A DNA stretch of 64,000 nt from Rostratula benghalensis (lineage: Eukaryota; Chordata; Aves; Charadriiformes; Rostratulidae): positions 176,535 through 240,534 of the forward strand of contig VXAI01000276.1 of the NCBI GenBank assembly GCA_013399305.1, read 5' to 3'. The translations under genes were made by a program, and so were the position numbers. Positions 49,391-64,000 of the stretch are shown here, one piece after another. How positions within the stretch are numbered: position 1 is the stretch's first letter; every line of letters begins with the position of its first letter. The notes under the pieces were generated by a model that ran no database searches, had not been told where the DNA came from, and was given only the letters and a program-made list of their open reading frames with translations.

Positions 49391-52300
49391 CCCCACACAT
49401 TTTTTAACAAGTTATTAAACAGTTGCTTTATAAGTACCTTTGGGATAATAAAATTGATAAGCAGCCAGTAAAGCTTTTTCAAAATCAAACTGTGGCACAC
49501 AAGTTTAATTTCCTTCCTTGGCAGTATAGGTAGCCTAGTAGATAAAAGATGAGCAGTAGATGGATAAATTATCTTGACCTAGTTGTTTTGACAGTGTGTG
49601 ATATTCTTGACATTATCTCACCTCTCACTTACAGAAAATGGCTGAGGAACTTACCGTGAAATCATTATAAAGCAAATGCACAAATGGTTAAGAAAAGGTC
49701 TCTAAGCATAGCTGTTAATAGGTCACTAATAAGTGAGAGAGCATTGAAGATAGGTCTCCTGTATTTTCTATCTGGTTTTGTTCTGTATTTTTATTAGGCA
49801 CTTGGCTAGTAGAGTACAGAGGATGTATTTGTGAACAACAGCAAGCTGGAATTTTGCATTATTAGCATGTTGAAATTCAAGAGAAGTTCAGAGTGATGAT
49901 GGTAAAAGAATTTCAAGCTGTGACCTTAAGACCCTCTGAATCCACTGGTTTCTTATAAAGAGTCATGAAGGGTAACTAACAAAAGCAAGCCTACTATCAG
50001 TAGGGCTAACTTCACTACACACTGTCCTGTGCCTCCAGTGGAAACTTTAAAGATATCCCACACGGGGGGAAAAAGGCTGGTTGAAAACCAGTTGTCTTAA
50101 CAGTTTGTAGAGACAGTCCAAACATGACAAGTTGAAATTCCAAAAGGTAAGTGCAATGTTCTGTTTTGCATAAGTGTTGAAAGAGGAATAAAAAGCTAAG
50201 GTAGCATGGCCAACAAAAAACTGAGATTCATGGTTGAAGGACAAATATAATCTGAGATGTGTGAACACAGGATGTCATATAAGAGGGGACAGAACTATTA
50301 TTCTCTGCTTAGCACTGATGAGGTGTCAGGTAGAGAACTGTGTGCAGTTTACAGATATTAGCTCTTTTCTCAGTTTTTTTTTTTCTCCTTTTTAAAGGAC
50401 ACAGACATCTTGGAGTGTGTATTAAGGAAGCAGCTGAAATAAAATGCTTTGATAATATGAACTTAAAGAAATTTTTTAAAGAAGTGACTGTTTCATCTCA
50501 TGGGAAGAAAACAGGGGTTGTGGCAGAGATGTCTCATGGGAAGTGAAAAGCTTTTTAGGTGATACTATCCTCCATTACAGAAGGGCAGAAAAAAGGAAGG
50601 GTAATAGGAACACAAGAGCTGTCTTTTAAGTATGCAGGTTTCTGTGACAGCTGCCTAATAATCTGCAGTTATTATGTGATTTAGCCCTCTACATACTCTC
50701 AATAACTCATTGGTGTGCGTAGTTAGGCACTGAAACAGAGGACTTAAAGATGTTGTGGAATAGCTTTTGAGATTACAGGTTTCTAGAAACAGGTTAGACA
50801 CACACACACAAAAAAATAATTTCAAAGAGGATCTAACTATATCTGATTGATTCTAGCAGTGGGAATTAGTTAAGGTGATCTTTTGAAGTCACTTCTATCT
50901 TCCCCTGTAGTTTCACCAGTATAGGAACAACTTGAGTAAAGGGTAACTACCTGGCTCTTGAAGCAAGGTGTAGCTGCTCAGGAATGAGCATGTGGAAAAA
51001 TCTTAGATCTGTAAGGTGTTGTATTGTTTCAGGACCTGCTTGTGACCAGAACCGAGAGGAAGGTATTGGTAATCATGGAAGTAAAGTTAACTCTCCCCAA
51101 AGAAAATCAAGGCATTCTCAGCCATTTGGACCAATCTGTACTTTCTTTATCTTTCCTTAATAACTAAAGTAGTTGTGTGAAAACTGTTGTCGTTGATTTC
51201 ATTTTGGTTTGCTGGAATGAACAGTTATTATGTCACCTAACTGGGGATCAGGAAGTTGCAACTGCTATAGGCCTCTGACTCATGCTGGTTTTCCAGTCTG
51301 AAATATTATTATCATTCCTGATGGCTCTTGAGCATAGCAGCAAAAAGAATTTGGGCAGCAAATTCTGTGAAAAGAAGCAAATCCTATGTCATGACAAACA
51401 GGTTACGATAAAATTAGATCTTAGTTGGTTTGGTGTTTTCCTCATAAAAAGGGTATCAGATTTAATATCACCCTTATTTTTAGAAAAAGCTGTGAAACAC
51501 TTTTTTGTATGTAATTCTTAGTGCATTGTAATCTATACAGTAAGTATTGTAACACTAAAAACAAAGAAACCAACCAGCCCACAAAACACCACCTAATCCA
51601 CGTCATTCCCTTGTAGCTGGATTTGATTTGCCAGTTCACAGGCTTGCAGATAAATCTGAAGGGACTGTAGAACTTTGTGGAAATTTAATAATTAATGGAA
51701 AGGAAAGTAACATTTAAGACACAAAGGGGACAGAACTCTTGGCCTCCTCGTACTGGGCAGGATCTATGTACTACACTGAGGCATTTCTCAGATACAGGGT
51801 CCACTTGTCCACTCTTCATTTCCACTGAATTAGAAAAACTTTGTAAAAGTAGACCGATGTTTAACCTCGTTGTAGAATACAGTCTCAGCTTTTAAATCTG
51901 GTTGTACCTAATTTGTTTTCCTGTTTGAGAGCTGGCTGTGGATCATGGCTTGTTTCCCAGTAGTGAGTGAAATCACACATTGGAGAGAGGTGAAATAATT
52001 TTTCTCATTTGTAATTTTTGTTTCTCACAATGAATATATATGACTCTGTCCAAATCTGTTGTGTCTTACATTGTATTATATCAGGCTGTATGCAGAAATG
52101 GTGATTAATACTGCTTGTGGGCTGGGAGGGTAATAAGAGTCTAATGTCTGCATACATTTTGTGCCTGTTGGTTTGCCTGCCTTCATCTGGTATTTGGCAT
52201 GTCTTCCAGTATTTCATGAGAACAGAAGAATAGCCATGTTCTGGTCAGGCCGAGTGTCCATGTAGTTCCATGCTGTCTGCAAATGCAGCTAGTAAGGATG

Positions 52301-55300
52301 TCTGGGGAGAATAATGTGAGAAATGAATGAAGTATTTATTGTGATTTTTTTTTCCCGTGGTTAGGTCCCTTAATTAGTGGTTTAGCGACCTCCTTAGCTA
52401 AAGGTTGCACCTAAGCACTTGTGTTTTAAAAGAACAGCAGTGGGGCTGGTCTAAATTAAAATATTTAGTTCTCCTTTGAGTCCATTTGTGCTTTGTAGGT
52501 GTACAATGTCTTGCTGCAATGTTTCCGTAACTTAAGTATATGCTGTGAAAAAACGCATTTCCTTGATTGTTACAGATCTGCCATTTAGTGGGCTGCCCAC
52601 TAGGCTTTGTTGTGAGAAGTGGTTCCTTGCTGACTTTTCCACACATCAGTCATTCTGCCAGCCTCTGTGTTCTTCTTTGCTGAAGACTTCAAGTTGTTTT
52701 GGTCTTGGAAGGTTTGACAATGCTCTGGTGGAAGAGTCAGTATCACAACACTGTGAAAGCATTGCCATCTGCTTTGTGGCCCAGGCACTAAATTTTTTAC
52801 TTTGTCATCAGTAACACTGACGTAAGATTTCTTTAATTAACCAAGATTCTGTGAAGACTGGTTAATGCCTATGTTCATATTGTAGGTTAGGTGACATCTA
52901 TAAATTAAGGAGGAACCAAATTGTAGTTCCGCAACTGATGATAACTTCCACAAGTAGTATGTTACTGAAGTTCCTCCCTTTTTATGCTGTACATAGTAAT
53001 TAATGGTGAATACTATTATTTGATGAAACATATTTCCATGGGCATTTTTACTGCTCAAAGCACTTGTAATAGCTCTATTTTTATGGCTTTTTATTTTCAT
53101 AGAAAAAATTGAGACTATTGAAGGCAATCTTATTATAGATCTTATTTTGAGAAACGTGTTAATGAACAGCTTGCAATGCTGAGAAATAAGATGTTATGTA
53201 AAATTTCAGTTAAATAGGAACATACTTACTTTAGAATTTAAAATCTCAAACATTTGGTTTTAGGTCGAAAAATACGTCCATCCTTTTGCTTGATGGTGAA
53301 TTGGATCTGAACTGTGACCCAATCTGTTAATCCTGTAAGCATATTCCCTCCAAGGACTCTGGCAGTCCAGTTGTGCCTTGCTCTTTGCTCATCAATCATC
53401 TGTGCCTGCCACTCTATGGTTTATCAAATGCTCTTTTACTTCCCTTCTGGCTATGCTGCACCTTCACGGTCTTGTGCAAAGAAGTGAGGGTATATTTGGC
53501 ATACAGTAGTGGAAAGGACAGTATAGGTGTAGCACTTGGTGCCAGGTTAGGAACATATATCAGAGATGTGTGGTGAGGTGGGAAGGGCTGGCCATTTCCA
53601 CACTGCATGAGGCGGTGGGTGGTGGTAGAAGTTCAGCAGAGAAGCTGGTGGGTCATGGTCTGAGTCCTATTCCGTTGTTCACTCCTCTGTTAGGAGGAAA
53701 CTGCATCATTCTGTGGTATTGCCATGCATCGTGCATAGCCCTTCCTGCCACCAAGTGTCTTTCGTGTGGCCTTGCTACAAGGCATTGCCCTCCCTTAGCT
53801 GTTAGGTTCCTAGGCTGGGATCTAAAGGCACTTCTTTCTCTACGTAGTTTTCTTGTTCAGTTGATTGATTTCAGCCATTGACAGAAAGGCAAAATTCTCA
53901 AAGCTAAAAGGGTACCTCTGCTTTACCGAATTTGGTGGCCGGTTAGAGGAGGGACTGTAAAACATCCTGTCAGAAGTCTTGATAACTGTGAGGCACAAAT
54001 CTGACAAAAATAAGCTTCATTAGTAGCAGAGCTCATGGAACAACTTGTTTTAATTAGTTTTCTATAGCTGAGGAATTCTTTACCGTATAAGGGTTTATTT
54101 CAGAGGCATGTTTTCCATTAGCAGACAAACACTATAAATTTCAATTAAAATAATTCAGACTTCACTCCTCCAAAAGTTGATGAAATATTTTGCTTTGTTG
54201 TGTGTAAGTTCTTCATAGATTGTATTAGGAGCCTTAATGGTGAGAAGGATTGGAGGGATGAATCGCATGTCCTTCCTCCTTGCTAGGTTGCATGGATCAT
54301 ACTATGTATGGGTAGTTTGCAACTCTATTCTGGAAGTTGCAAGTTGCAAGCTTGCACTAGACTGTGTCACCATTTACTACATCTTACTTGGAACTGTATA
54401 CCTAGAAGAGCTTGAATTGGGAAAAGGAAAGCCCTTCCTGAAGAGCAGAATAAAGACCAGGTTGGCAGGTAAAAGGTGGGGCTGATTATGTGGCTGGCTA
54501 TGAAATACCAGACTTAAGGGAAAATGTTCTGAGTCCTTCCTCTGCACATCTGTCTGTGTTGTTTGGAGTTACAGTATTCAAAAGCAAAACCACAGGTTTT
54601 GGCAGATAGGCTAATGATTTCTATCCTAGTGACCATAAAAGATGACTTAAAATGTGGGTGTTTTTAAAATAAATTGCTTGTAATATTACCAAATAACTCA
54701 CACTATGTTTAAGTTGGTTTATCACAATCCCTTGCCTTTTCTTTATTTTGAATTGAAAATGCTCCTTTTCTTTAGAAACAGAGAATTCTGACTGGCAAGG
54801 TTTATAGGTCTAATAGATCAAATTTAGTGTAGTATTAAAACTGTATGTAAGTATTTTTAGTGTTTTAAAATTAAATTGTTCTATAGTAGCCAGTAATAGC
54901 ATAAAGTTATTCCCACTGACACAAGCAGGAGCAGGAGCACTTGAATCACTTACGGTATGTAATATTTTTGTTATTGCTTTAGTGTTTTGGTTTTGGTTGT
55001 TTCTTAGTTTATTTTGTAGCCACGGTTATTTCATATTATAATTTTATATTTACTTTGCTGTTGATACATACTAGTCAAACAGCAGTGGTTTGGGTGGGGG
55101 GTTCTTTGTAGCTTTTTTCCTAGGCACTGTTCCAAAGTACACAGCTAAAATGCTTTATAGGTTTTGTTTAGAGCAGGGGTTTTTATGCAAAGATAACTAC
55201 TGAGTCTTTTTCATGCAATTTTGCAAATACTTGATTCTTGTTCTTTCCGTCAGACTCAACATTATGTTTCAGTGGTGGAGTGTGGCTGTTAAAAACACAT

Positions 55301-58300
55301 GTGATTGCCCTACATGCTGTGTTTCAGAGAGGATCAGAGAACTACTCAATTTCTTCTGAATAGGTGATGCTTTTGGAGAAGTCTGGTAATGAGAGAAGAG
55401 CAGAGGACATGAGAATTATTTGTGTAGAAGGCTCAAGAGGTCATCTTGCTGCAACGAATGTGAAGCAGAGAGCTTCCTTTATATTATTTGGGAAAGGTTG
55501 TACCCTGATCTGCTCCTCAGTGCCCAGGACTAAAATTTATGATGCATGGTAGATGCCTTTAGGCAGAGAATGAGTAGCCAGCTTTTCATTAATTTGTAAC
55601 AGAAAGACTGGTGGGAACGTTGTTCCATGCTGTGGAGAGCTTGTAGTGAATTCCTCCAGTGTTAAGCAAGCTAAAAATAATACTCTAGAAAATGTATGCT
55701 ATAGCCAAACCCTTTGCTTTCTGTACATCGATTTGAACAGGGGTTAAAACTACACTATGAAAGTAAAAAGAGCAAGAAGTATCCTTACTCCTTTTGTTGT
55801 AGTCTTAAAGCTGTAAAACTGTTGAATTCTTTTAAGTAAAGATTTAAAATTGGTCAGTAATGCCTATATAGGAATGATTTTGGGAATTAGTCTCCATGCA
55901 ATTTAAAGATTCTGTTCAAAAACTTGTATGGTTTTGTAAGCTGTTTGTATCCTGGTAACTATTTTTCATGTCCCCCGTCCCTCATGTTGATTCTGCAAGG
56001 GGAGTGAGGTGGATGAGCTAGCCTGAATCCAGTGGCTCCCAGTAGGCAGAGCTAAGGAATAAGTGCACACTAGATAAAACCAGCTTCCTTAGCTGCTCTT
56101 TGGAGGCATAAAGTTTCAAGAAATTTCAGTTTCCATGGGAAAGGGAACAAAGATAAGAGTCGTTGGTACAGGTCTTTAAAAACCATGGTGGAATAGGTCA
56201 TGGAGAGAGGGTTGCCAGCATGGGAAGTGATAACTGTTGCAGGGAACAGAGGTGATATAGCTGAAAGGCCAAACACAGCTGAAGCAGGCTGATTGCAAGG
56301 CAAAATGAAAGCTTCCAAAAAGCAAGTAGTGACTTGCAAGCAGGGCATCTTGGCTGCGCATGGATTTCTTCATCCAGGCCCCAGGTACGTTTGAGTATGA
56401 GAGGAACCAGAGGCCACAAGTATGGAGACCTCATCTCTGTTCCAGAGACTGTTCATATGGCCTTCAACAGTGAGGAGTTGAAAAACTCTCTGTGGATCTC
56501 ATCTTGATATAAACATTAGGGTTTTTGTATTTGCATTGGGAAATAGCTGCAAGCTGACCTAGTATCACTAATTTAACCTGAAACACGTGCGTTGCTGAAA
56601 GGATATACATTAGCTGCAAGTATTCTGGTTTTAAACCAGTTTTACTTGTCTAGCTTAGTTCCTCAGAGCAAAGCTTACTTTTGAAATCTCTGTGGTGGCT
56701 GGTTGTGATTGATTTTGGTGGCTGCGGTGTAGTTCATGTGACTCTGCATTCATGAAGAAAGAAGATGAAAATACTAGGTGCGAGGTTAAACTGCATTACC
56801 CATATAAATGAACTCAATGCACATCAGAACATTTCAGCCAGATGGATTTTCATGGTGTGGAGGGCGGTAAACAGAGCTGCTGTCACTCACATGGATGAGG
56901 GTCTGGCAAACATAACTCCTTAACTTTTTTGGGGGGGTAATACTCAAATAACAAAGAGGCATTTATCACAAAAAATCCTTCCTTAAAATTCAAACAGGAA
57001 ATAAATGGAAATCCCATTAACATTGTGCTGAACCAGGAAAACACTCTTAATTTACAGATACCCCTTTGACTGAATACAGGAATGTATTTGTTTTGTAGAA
57101 GGGGGTAGAATTATTGAACTTAAAAGCTGTTTGGGGCAATGTAAACATATTACTTACCCGAAACACTTAAGCGAAGGAAACGTGCCCTTCATGCTTTCCC
57201 TTAGGAACTAATGCTTTACTTTAAGTGGTAGTAATTTACACAACCTATAAATACAATAAGTAATGTAAACTGAGGGACTCAAGGTATTTTTTTCCTTCCT
57301 TCCTCTTTTAAGGAGCGTCTTTCATCTCTTTACTGGTCATAGCTCCATTAGGAAAGAGATCTGTACTCCACTATATTCAAAAAGCACTAGTAGGAATTCC
57401 ATGTTTTCTTACACTTAGGCAATAGCCTTAAATATAATTTCCTACTGTTTAGGTTAATGGTGGCTTTAAAATCATACATGATTGCTGCAAAAATGTGTCA
57501 TAGAAAGTTGATGTGAAATCTTTTGTGTTTGTTTTTTGCTTTGTTTTTGTTTTATAGGAATATTAAAAATTTGTTTTGTTGTCATAGTTGGCCTCACAGT
57601 TTTGTGCGCAAATCTCAGCTGTTTTGTTTTTCTGCTGAAAGCACTAAGAATAATTATCATCTTGTGCTTATTTTTTATAATAAGGACTTCTGTTTTATAA
57701 TCTAGACAAAAGCATTCAATTTTATTTATACAGATATTCACAAAATGGGGAATTAAAGAAAAGGATATTTGCTCCTCTTTACCTTTATGAGTTACTAAAG
57801 CTTTTTCTCCCATTAACATTTTAGGTTTTTTAATAATTTATGTAAGCACTAATTTAGAATATTTTCACCTTAAATTGTCTGTGCCACAAATTGAAATATC
57901 TTAGTCCAAAGTTAACATTTAAAATATTTTTTGAATATGTATACAGGCAGAAAAATGGGAGTCACATCCCTCGCAGGGTAAGACAAGCTTCTCCAAGAAA
58001 TGGAGATTTCCCATAAAGCTGAAAGGAAAAATAAGAAAAAATTGCTGATCGTTGCCCAACTGTTGTGGAGGTGAGAAGTTGTTTCACCACAGACTTTTCA
58101 GTGGTACAGCTTAGATTTTACCTGGTTGAAAAACATTTTTGCCTTTACATCTAGCCAGTTGTCTGCTATCTAGAAGTTCTTTGGCTCACCTGTGTAGATT
58201 AATTGGATCATTGTCCAGGTGTGAAGAGCCAGAATAGCTTAATCTGATTATTAGGTTAAACCTGATATTCTGTGATTACAGAGGATATGCTTCTTCTTCA

Positions 58301-61300
58301 CCTTTAATTTGTGCTTATCCAGTGGTTAATTTTTTTTCACTCTTCATCTGTTTCTTATCTTGGCATTCAGTTCTTTCAATATTCTCAATAACCAGGACTT
58401 TGCCTTTCAGCCAGTAACACCCTGCTGCTGGAATAAAGTCTTTGACCAAAAAAGGCAGACCTAGAGTAGTAGAGTTCTTGAATGTTAATCATTTAATTCT
58501 TCAGTGGTAGGTAGTTAATAAGATTAGATAAGTTAAAGCTTCAAATGAAACGAAAGAAATTCACAGCTAAGAATTTTGACTCCAATGCTATGATAAACCT
58601 TAAAGTCATAAACACTTACTTGAGTAAAGAACCTACTTTTTGTAGCCTGACATTCAACTCCGGGTTTAATTAAAAGTAAGTTTTCCAAAAGCTCCACAGA
58701 GTTCTGATTTTGAAGACGTAGAAAGAGAAGGTTTCTATTTTCCTTGTTTGATAGCAGCAGCTGCCACTGATTTTCACTTTTCTTAGCTGATAATTGTAAG
58801 CTACACATTTTAACAAGCCCATTGTAATACACATCTTAATATTGCTCAATAGAAACATGAAGAGACCAACCAAGTGTGAGTAAAGGGTATGGGAAAACTA
58901 CATCTCTGGCCTCACAGGTTTCTCATCTCTGGTCCATGTAATCCTTAATCTTGTCAAAGGAATAGTTGAGTCATCCAAACTGACCAGGAAGAAGCTTCCC
59001 TGATAAGGCTTTGAAAACCACATACAAGTATTTTTGAAACTTGGTTGTAGAGTGAGCATGGAAGCATTATGTATTATTTAGGAAGAAAGTAAAGTTGACA
59101 GCTGGAGAAAATGAAGTAGCATTTAGTTAATTGATCTTTGATTCTAGTCATTAAAGAAATACTTCTTTCAGGAGCAAGAAGCTTTTCATTTGCTCTGCAG
59201 GAAGCCATTATGTTAGGCACAAAGGTTTGAGAGCCAAACTTAATAGAGATGTATGCTGTCATCTAAGCCTGTTTGTCTTTCATTAAAAGCAAACTGTTCA
59301 GGCTGCAGGAATAAAAAGTAAGAACTCTTGTTAGAAATATAGATATAGGCTTTTGAAAATGTTTTCACACTAGAGAACATGCTTTGCAGATAACTGTACG
59401 CATACCAGGAGATGTAACCTGGTATAAGAAATATTGATTCACATTAAGGTCTTAGAAAAATGTCACATGTGCCTGGAATACACACCCAGAAATAAACAGT
59501 ACTTAATATTAGTGTCTGTGGCTCCTTTCTAGTTCAGTTACATTTTGAGTTAATCATTAAGAATCTTTCATTGGTGTACTTATGAGTATACTCCCCCTAA
59601 AACCATTGTGAACAGTTGTGAAATATTTTTAGCAAGAATATACAGTATTCAGAAGGCAAAGAAAGGACAGGTACGGGTAACTGATTGAATTTTTTTAAAA
59701 GTAGCATTTCCTGTAGATGTCTTGCCATATGTGGAAACTGGAACACTGTATCTGGATGCACAGTCCTGAATGGCTTTCACTACATGAACTTTCTTTCCGG
59801 AAAAGAAGAAAATGTTGCAGAAACTTAGTGTTTATTCTAGTGTACTGCTATCCTTGCTGGGCATTCAGGTATTGTGAAGTAATCTACTCTGCCTCTGACT
59901 TTTGAAGGTGCATATTTTCTGTTTGTGATAGTGGAAACTGTCTTCCTGTTACATGAAACTCACGTGTCTGATGTCCATCCTCATGCATGTTTATATGTAA
60001 ACCAAGGGGTTTGTCGTATGATTTTATTTTCTGCTGTGCTTCTGAATCACTCTCTATAACCTGTTTCTTGCTTATGTTGAACGTTTCTGATGAATCGAGG
60101 ACTGAAATTTATAAATTTCCACTATTTGAGGTATGCTTTTGACCTTAATTCAGAATTTGGAAGATGAAAACAGTTTTTAGGATCATAACAGTTGGTGCCC
60201 TCAGAATTAAAAGGATTATTAAGGTTATTTAAGAGGTGATACTATTTAAGACTCTACATAGGAGAACGGCAGTTCTGTCTGATTTCTGGTAGCTAAAAAA
60301 AAGCACTGGAGAAGTAAAAGTAATGCCTTTATTTAATCATCATGTTTTTCACTCAGAGCAGTAGCAAGCACAAAATAGTCTATTCTCAAAAGGCAAACTA
60401 GCCTTGCTGATGCTTATTGTATTGGATGATATAATAAAAGTGGAAGTATTGTTACATGTTTGACAAATTCCTCAGTATATGTCATGAGTTAAGTACCTGT
60501 CTTCTTGTTTAGTTATAAAAAAGCTTTTCACCTGCATTCGCTTTTGATCCAAACCCTCCTCTTTTTTTTTTTACTCATTATCCAGACTATTGGTATAGGC
60601 TCAGATTACATTCCAAGCCATTGCTACCCTCCTGTAAAATAAAAAAACAGTATCTTCTTTTTCTTGGTTCCTGTTTTATTTCCTTAATTTGCTCTCTGTT
60701 ACTTGGTTTATCCTTCCTTATTTCATAGGAGGCATTAAATAACTGGTGTGATATTTTAAGAAGGTATGAAGGGACTCTAATAGGGATTTATTTTCTGTCT
60801 CTGTATGTTAGAATCAATTTGGTGGCCGCGTGGTATGGTAGTGTTCTTCCCTCCCCCGCTGCTGAAAACATGAGTAGATTAATCTAGCCCGAGATTACTG
60901 TATGAAAACCCTTTGTTCTTAAGTCTAAAATGTCAGTGGAAGTCTGTGAATGGTTTTATGAAAATACTGGATTGAGTTTCAAGCTTCGAGTCCCTGCTGA
61001 TACATTAAATTCTTCATGGTATTGGCAGGGAAGAAGCAGGGGACCTTTCTTAGCTGGATAAATAGGAGAAGTGTCAACTCCAGATGCCTTGAGAGAGAGC
61101 TTTTAGTACAATTGCAGAAGGACAAAGTGGAAGAGACCCGTGGGACTCCTACAAGTATTGAATTTCCTTCAGCCTTTTGGTCACACTAACATAAAAAACA
61201 CCTATAGGAGGCTTTAAAGTATATGTGTTCATAGTCTTTTGAGTATAAATATAGGTGTGTTTGGGTCTTTTTAAATAGGTGTGTATGCATATATGTGTAT

Positions 61301-62694
61301 ATGCCTGCTTAAGATTTAAGGAATTGGTATTGGCAAAGGGTACATAAGCTAAAAAAATTAGAAATACCTCTATCTCAGTGCCTGTAGCACATGCGAGAAA
61401 AGCCAAGACTCTTCCTTGGGACATTTCCCAACCTTGGAAGTAAGCAAACTCACATGGGACTGATGCATAACTCAGCAGCGGGGATGCTTTGGCATCAGCA
61501 GGGTTGGATGTGCAGGAGGAAGTGTGGTCTGTTCACCTGATCTTTCTCTGCAGACAGTTAATGCCTTGTCTACTTTTCCTTTACCCACAGAGAGCCCTCA
61601 GTAATTCTGTACATGAAATAATTTGAAATGAAAGATTAAATCTTGAAGTCATTGTTGTTTACATTTTGTTGATGGATATGGTACTTATGTCTTCATAACC
61701 TGCCTACTTTTTATGTATAGGAAAGGATATATTTATATTTTGATCCTTAGCCAAACAATATTGATTTTAATAGTAATAATTTTTAATGTTTCGGTGGCTT
61801 TAATTCAGGTTTGATAGGAACATTTCTTCCAAAGGACAATCCTATCTGCTCACATGCTTTCCATTATAAATCTTCCATTTGTGATATTTTTTAAGTTACA
61901 TTATGAAAATATATAATTATCATATGCAGGGGATCCTCTCTGTGCCTTCTAACTTATGGAATTGATTATCCTATGCATTTTAAATGGAAGTCCTAATTAA
62001 GTAATGTCAGAGAGCAATTTTGTGGAGCAGAATAATTTTAGAACCCAACAGTGTCCTTTGCTGTAGAAAGCAATTATTTTTTCCATTATAAATACAGTTT
62101 CCTTTTACATAATTATAAATATTCTGTTACTTGAACTAGATTTCTTCTGCACCTTTTCTCCTTTTTCAGTTTAGGAAGTCTCTCTCATTCTTATTCATGT
62201 TCTTCATCTGTTTCATCTGGGGTGATGTAGTGTTTCAGCACTGGCCACGTGTGAGATTACCCGTGTTTAACCTGGTTTCCACTGTTGCCAGTACCAGCAT
62301 TGGGGTGGGAGGGAAACAGAGCTGAAAATAATGACACTTCTTATTTTACAAATTAAGTGGTGGTGCTTGGTGTGATTTGTTTGTTTGTTTGATTTTTTGG
62401 GTTTTTTCTTGTTGAGCTTCTGTTGTTGTCTATGTTTGTAGTCTTAATGATGGTGGTGAAAAGTTTGAAAACACCTCTTAAAATGTGAGGTAATCACATT
62501 ATCTCTGGCATCCACAGTTTTAAGACATTACCAAGCATTGGGAAGTTCACAGTAACATTGTAGGAATTGGCAGCAGTATCTGGTTTCTTTGACTGGGTCA
62601 TCAGTTTAGTGTGACTGAACTGAAATTTTGACCTTTCTTTGACATGTCCTTATAGATGACTAATTATTATTTTACGCTCAGAATCAAGTAAAAT

Positions 62695-62732
62695 TGGGGG
62701 AGGGGGAAAAAAAAAAAAAAAAAAAAAAAAAA
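62695..62732. repeat. G-rich then A26 purine run
   Basis: GGGGGAGGGGG is followed by 26 A, giving 38 purines in a row. No retrogene, SINE or polyadenylation signal is recognised immediately upstream, so the A run is treated as a simple repeat rather than a retroposon tail. Confidence 0.9.
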
Positions 62733-64000
62733 CTCCAACCAAAACAATCAGAAAGAAAGACAAAGCGTCTTTCTTCTACCCTGAATCCTTTCTTCTTCAA
62801 TCACTGTAGATAAGGTCACTCCTGCATTCGTTGTATGTGTAGGTCAAATGAAGATCTGAGGTAATGTCATAAGGCCGTAAGAAAAATAGTTACCCAGAGG
62901 TCATTTAACCCAGTATCTGATAATACTCAGTGGTGTGAAGTACAGACAAATTGACACTGATGCTTTCATAGTTTTGACTGTTCTGCATCTTGAGGACTTA
63001 CTGGGCCAAAGGATGCAGTTGTAGCATTTAATGGCTGTCCGTGGATCTTCCCTTCATTAACCTGTCCTGAGCAAATGTAGAATGTAGCATTCACAGTGAA
63101 CTGGCAGATTTCCTCAGCATAGCTGCATCTTGCGTGGAAGAAGTGCTCTCTTGAACCCAACGTTGCCCGGGATGCTTTGATGCTGTCAGCATTTATATTA
63201 GCAAATGCAGTGAAGAGTTGTTATCTATTCTTTCTTTCTGTTCTTATCAGCATTTTATATAGATCAAAAGAAAATACATCCTTATCACTTAAATGCGTGA
63301 TCCCTTCAAAAGATGCTGGCTCTCATACTGGAATGTTCTCTCACAAATGAAGAGCTCCATGATGAAACTGTGTGTTTTCTGAGTTGTTCTGTGTGTTTTA
63401 GCCACTTCTAACTAATTTTCAGAAGTTACCTGACAGGCCATAAAATGAATCTTGGCTCTCTGGGTGAACTACTGGGGCATGACATGATGACCTTTAGGAA
63501 GAAAAGCTGGATCTTTGTTTTGCCTTTTTATTTGTAGCGGATGACTTCTCAAGCATTTATTCATGATATCCATCTGAAAGCATTTTATTTTTTTATCTTA
63601 CTTAGAAAAGAAACAAAAATATTCAGCAAAAAAGCTTCTCAGACTCACGGTGTTTTCCCCTTGCACTTTGGGATACTATTACACATGCTTGTGATTATCC
63701 ACTCTGCAAACAATTGTCAGAAAAATTCATCTGTTTTCCAAGTCCCACAGAAGAACAGATGTGGAATTAAGTTTCAAACAATGTACTCTTAATCACTTAC
63801 ATGTGGACACGAAACAAACTGGAGCTCAGTGGGAACTGATTGGATGCTTTGTTAGCCGAGCGTGGAGTGGAGAATTTGCATTTTTCTTAGGCTTCATTCT
63901 CTGAATGGTTCTTTGAAAACAGCACTAATAAATGTAAAATAAAAGGATCTGTTTCAGATATTTAACTCTTTCTTGAGAGTGAAAACCTCAGGGGACCATC
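62733..64000. other. Non-coding unique DNA
   Basis: No gene or repeat recognised in the final segment. Short open stretches (64-83 codons) are present on both strands without identifiable motifs. Confidence 0.55.

Larger units (their letters stand above)
48301..62694. other. Non-coding unique DNA
   Basis: About 14 kb without a recognised gene or repeat family. It contains a CTTT/TA microsatellite and a tandem duplication near 49259-49390, listed separately. Open stretches are all under 120 codons (the longest, 115 codons on the minus strand at 57472-57819, is Lys-rich low complexity). Confidence 0.55.

Noticed and set aside
57472..57819. 115-codon minus-strand open frame
   Set aside because: Lys/Gln-rich low complexity in AT-rich DNA, without a domain or splice context. 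A chance frame.
61250..61320. Imperfect GCATATA/TATATGC hairpin as a microRNA
   Set aside because: The arms are only 7 bases around a TGTG loop in TA-rich DNA. It is too short and too simple for a precursor.
62707..62732. A26 as the tail of a SINE or processed pseudogene
   Set aside because: The sequence immediately before it is a G-rich run with no tRNA-like promoter or coding remnant, and bird genomes have few active SINEs.

Overview
The window is vertebrate nuclear DNA, most likely from a bird. The evidence is the repeat content. There are four CR1 LINE copies of the young, 5'-truncated avian kind, ending in the usual TTCTATGAT-like tail. There are also at least two much older CR1/L3-like copies and a fragment resembling an avian endogenous-retrovirus LTR. 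There is no dense coding and there are no operons. The DNA is AT-rich, and only one region is strongly GC- and CpG-rich. I cannot name the species.

Layout. 1-3630 is unique AT-rich DNA holding a 22-bp perfect palindrome around a CACGTG core. 3685-4832 is a plus-strand CR1 with recognisable reverse-transcriptase residues, directly preceded by a 30-bp tandem duplication. 4833-11270 is non-coding as far as I can tell. About 11300-12830 is a large CpG island, broken by a 121-base assembly gap (12437-12557); it is almost certainly the promoter and first exon of a gene I cannot identify. Its upstream edge carries a TATA-like element, a CCAAT box and a short AT-rich block of factor-like motifs. 13200-16500 is intron-like or intergenic, with one weak exon candidate at 14354-14448. 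16505-16930 is a minus-strand CR1 3' end. 19393-20170 (minus) and 20640-22440 (plus) are two ancient CR1/L3-like copies with their 5' sides facing each other. 29118-29344 is a plus-strand CR1 tail. 32130-33066 is a minus-strand CR1 with a long open RT frame. 48176-48300 is the LTR-like fragment. The rest, to 64000, is mostly featureless non-coding DNA with small tandem duplications and homopolymer runs.

How it fits together. The simplest reading is a CpG-island promoter next to very long introns or a gene-poor interval. Several short open segments on the plus strand downstream of the island sit between good splice signals (14354-14448, 33922-34024, 47336-47448). Their reading phases do not chain into one protein in any obvious way, and none has a sequence I recognise, so they are offered as candidates only. 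I found no rRNA, tRNA or CRISPR array. I also found no convincing complete protein-coding gene, and no previously undescribed multi-gene system.
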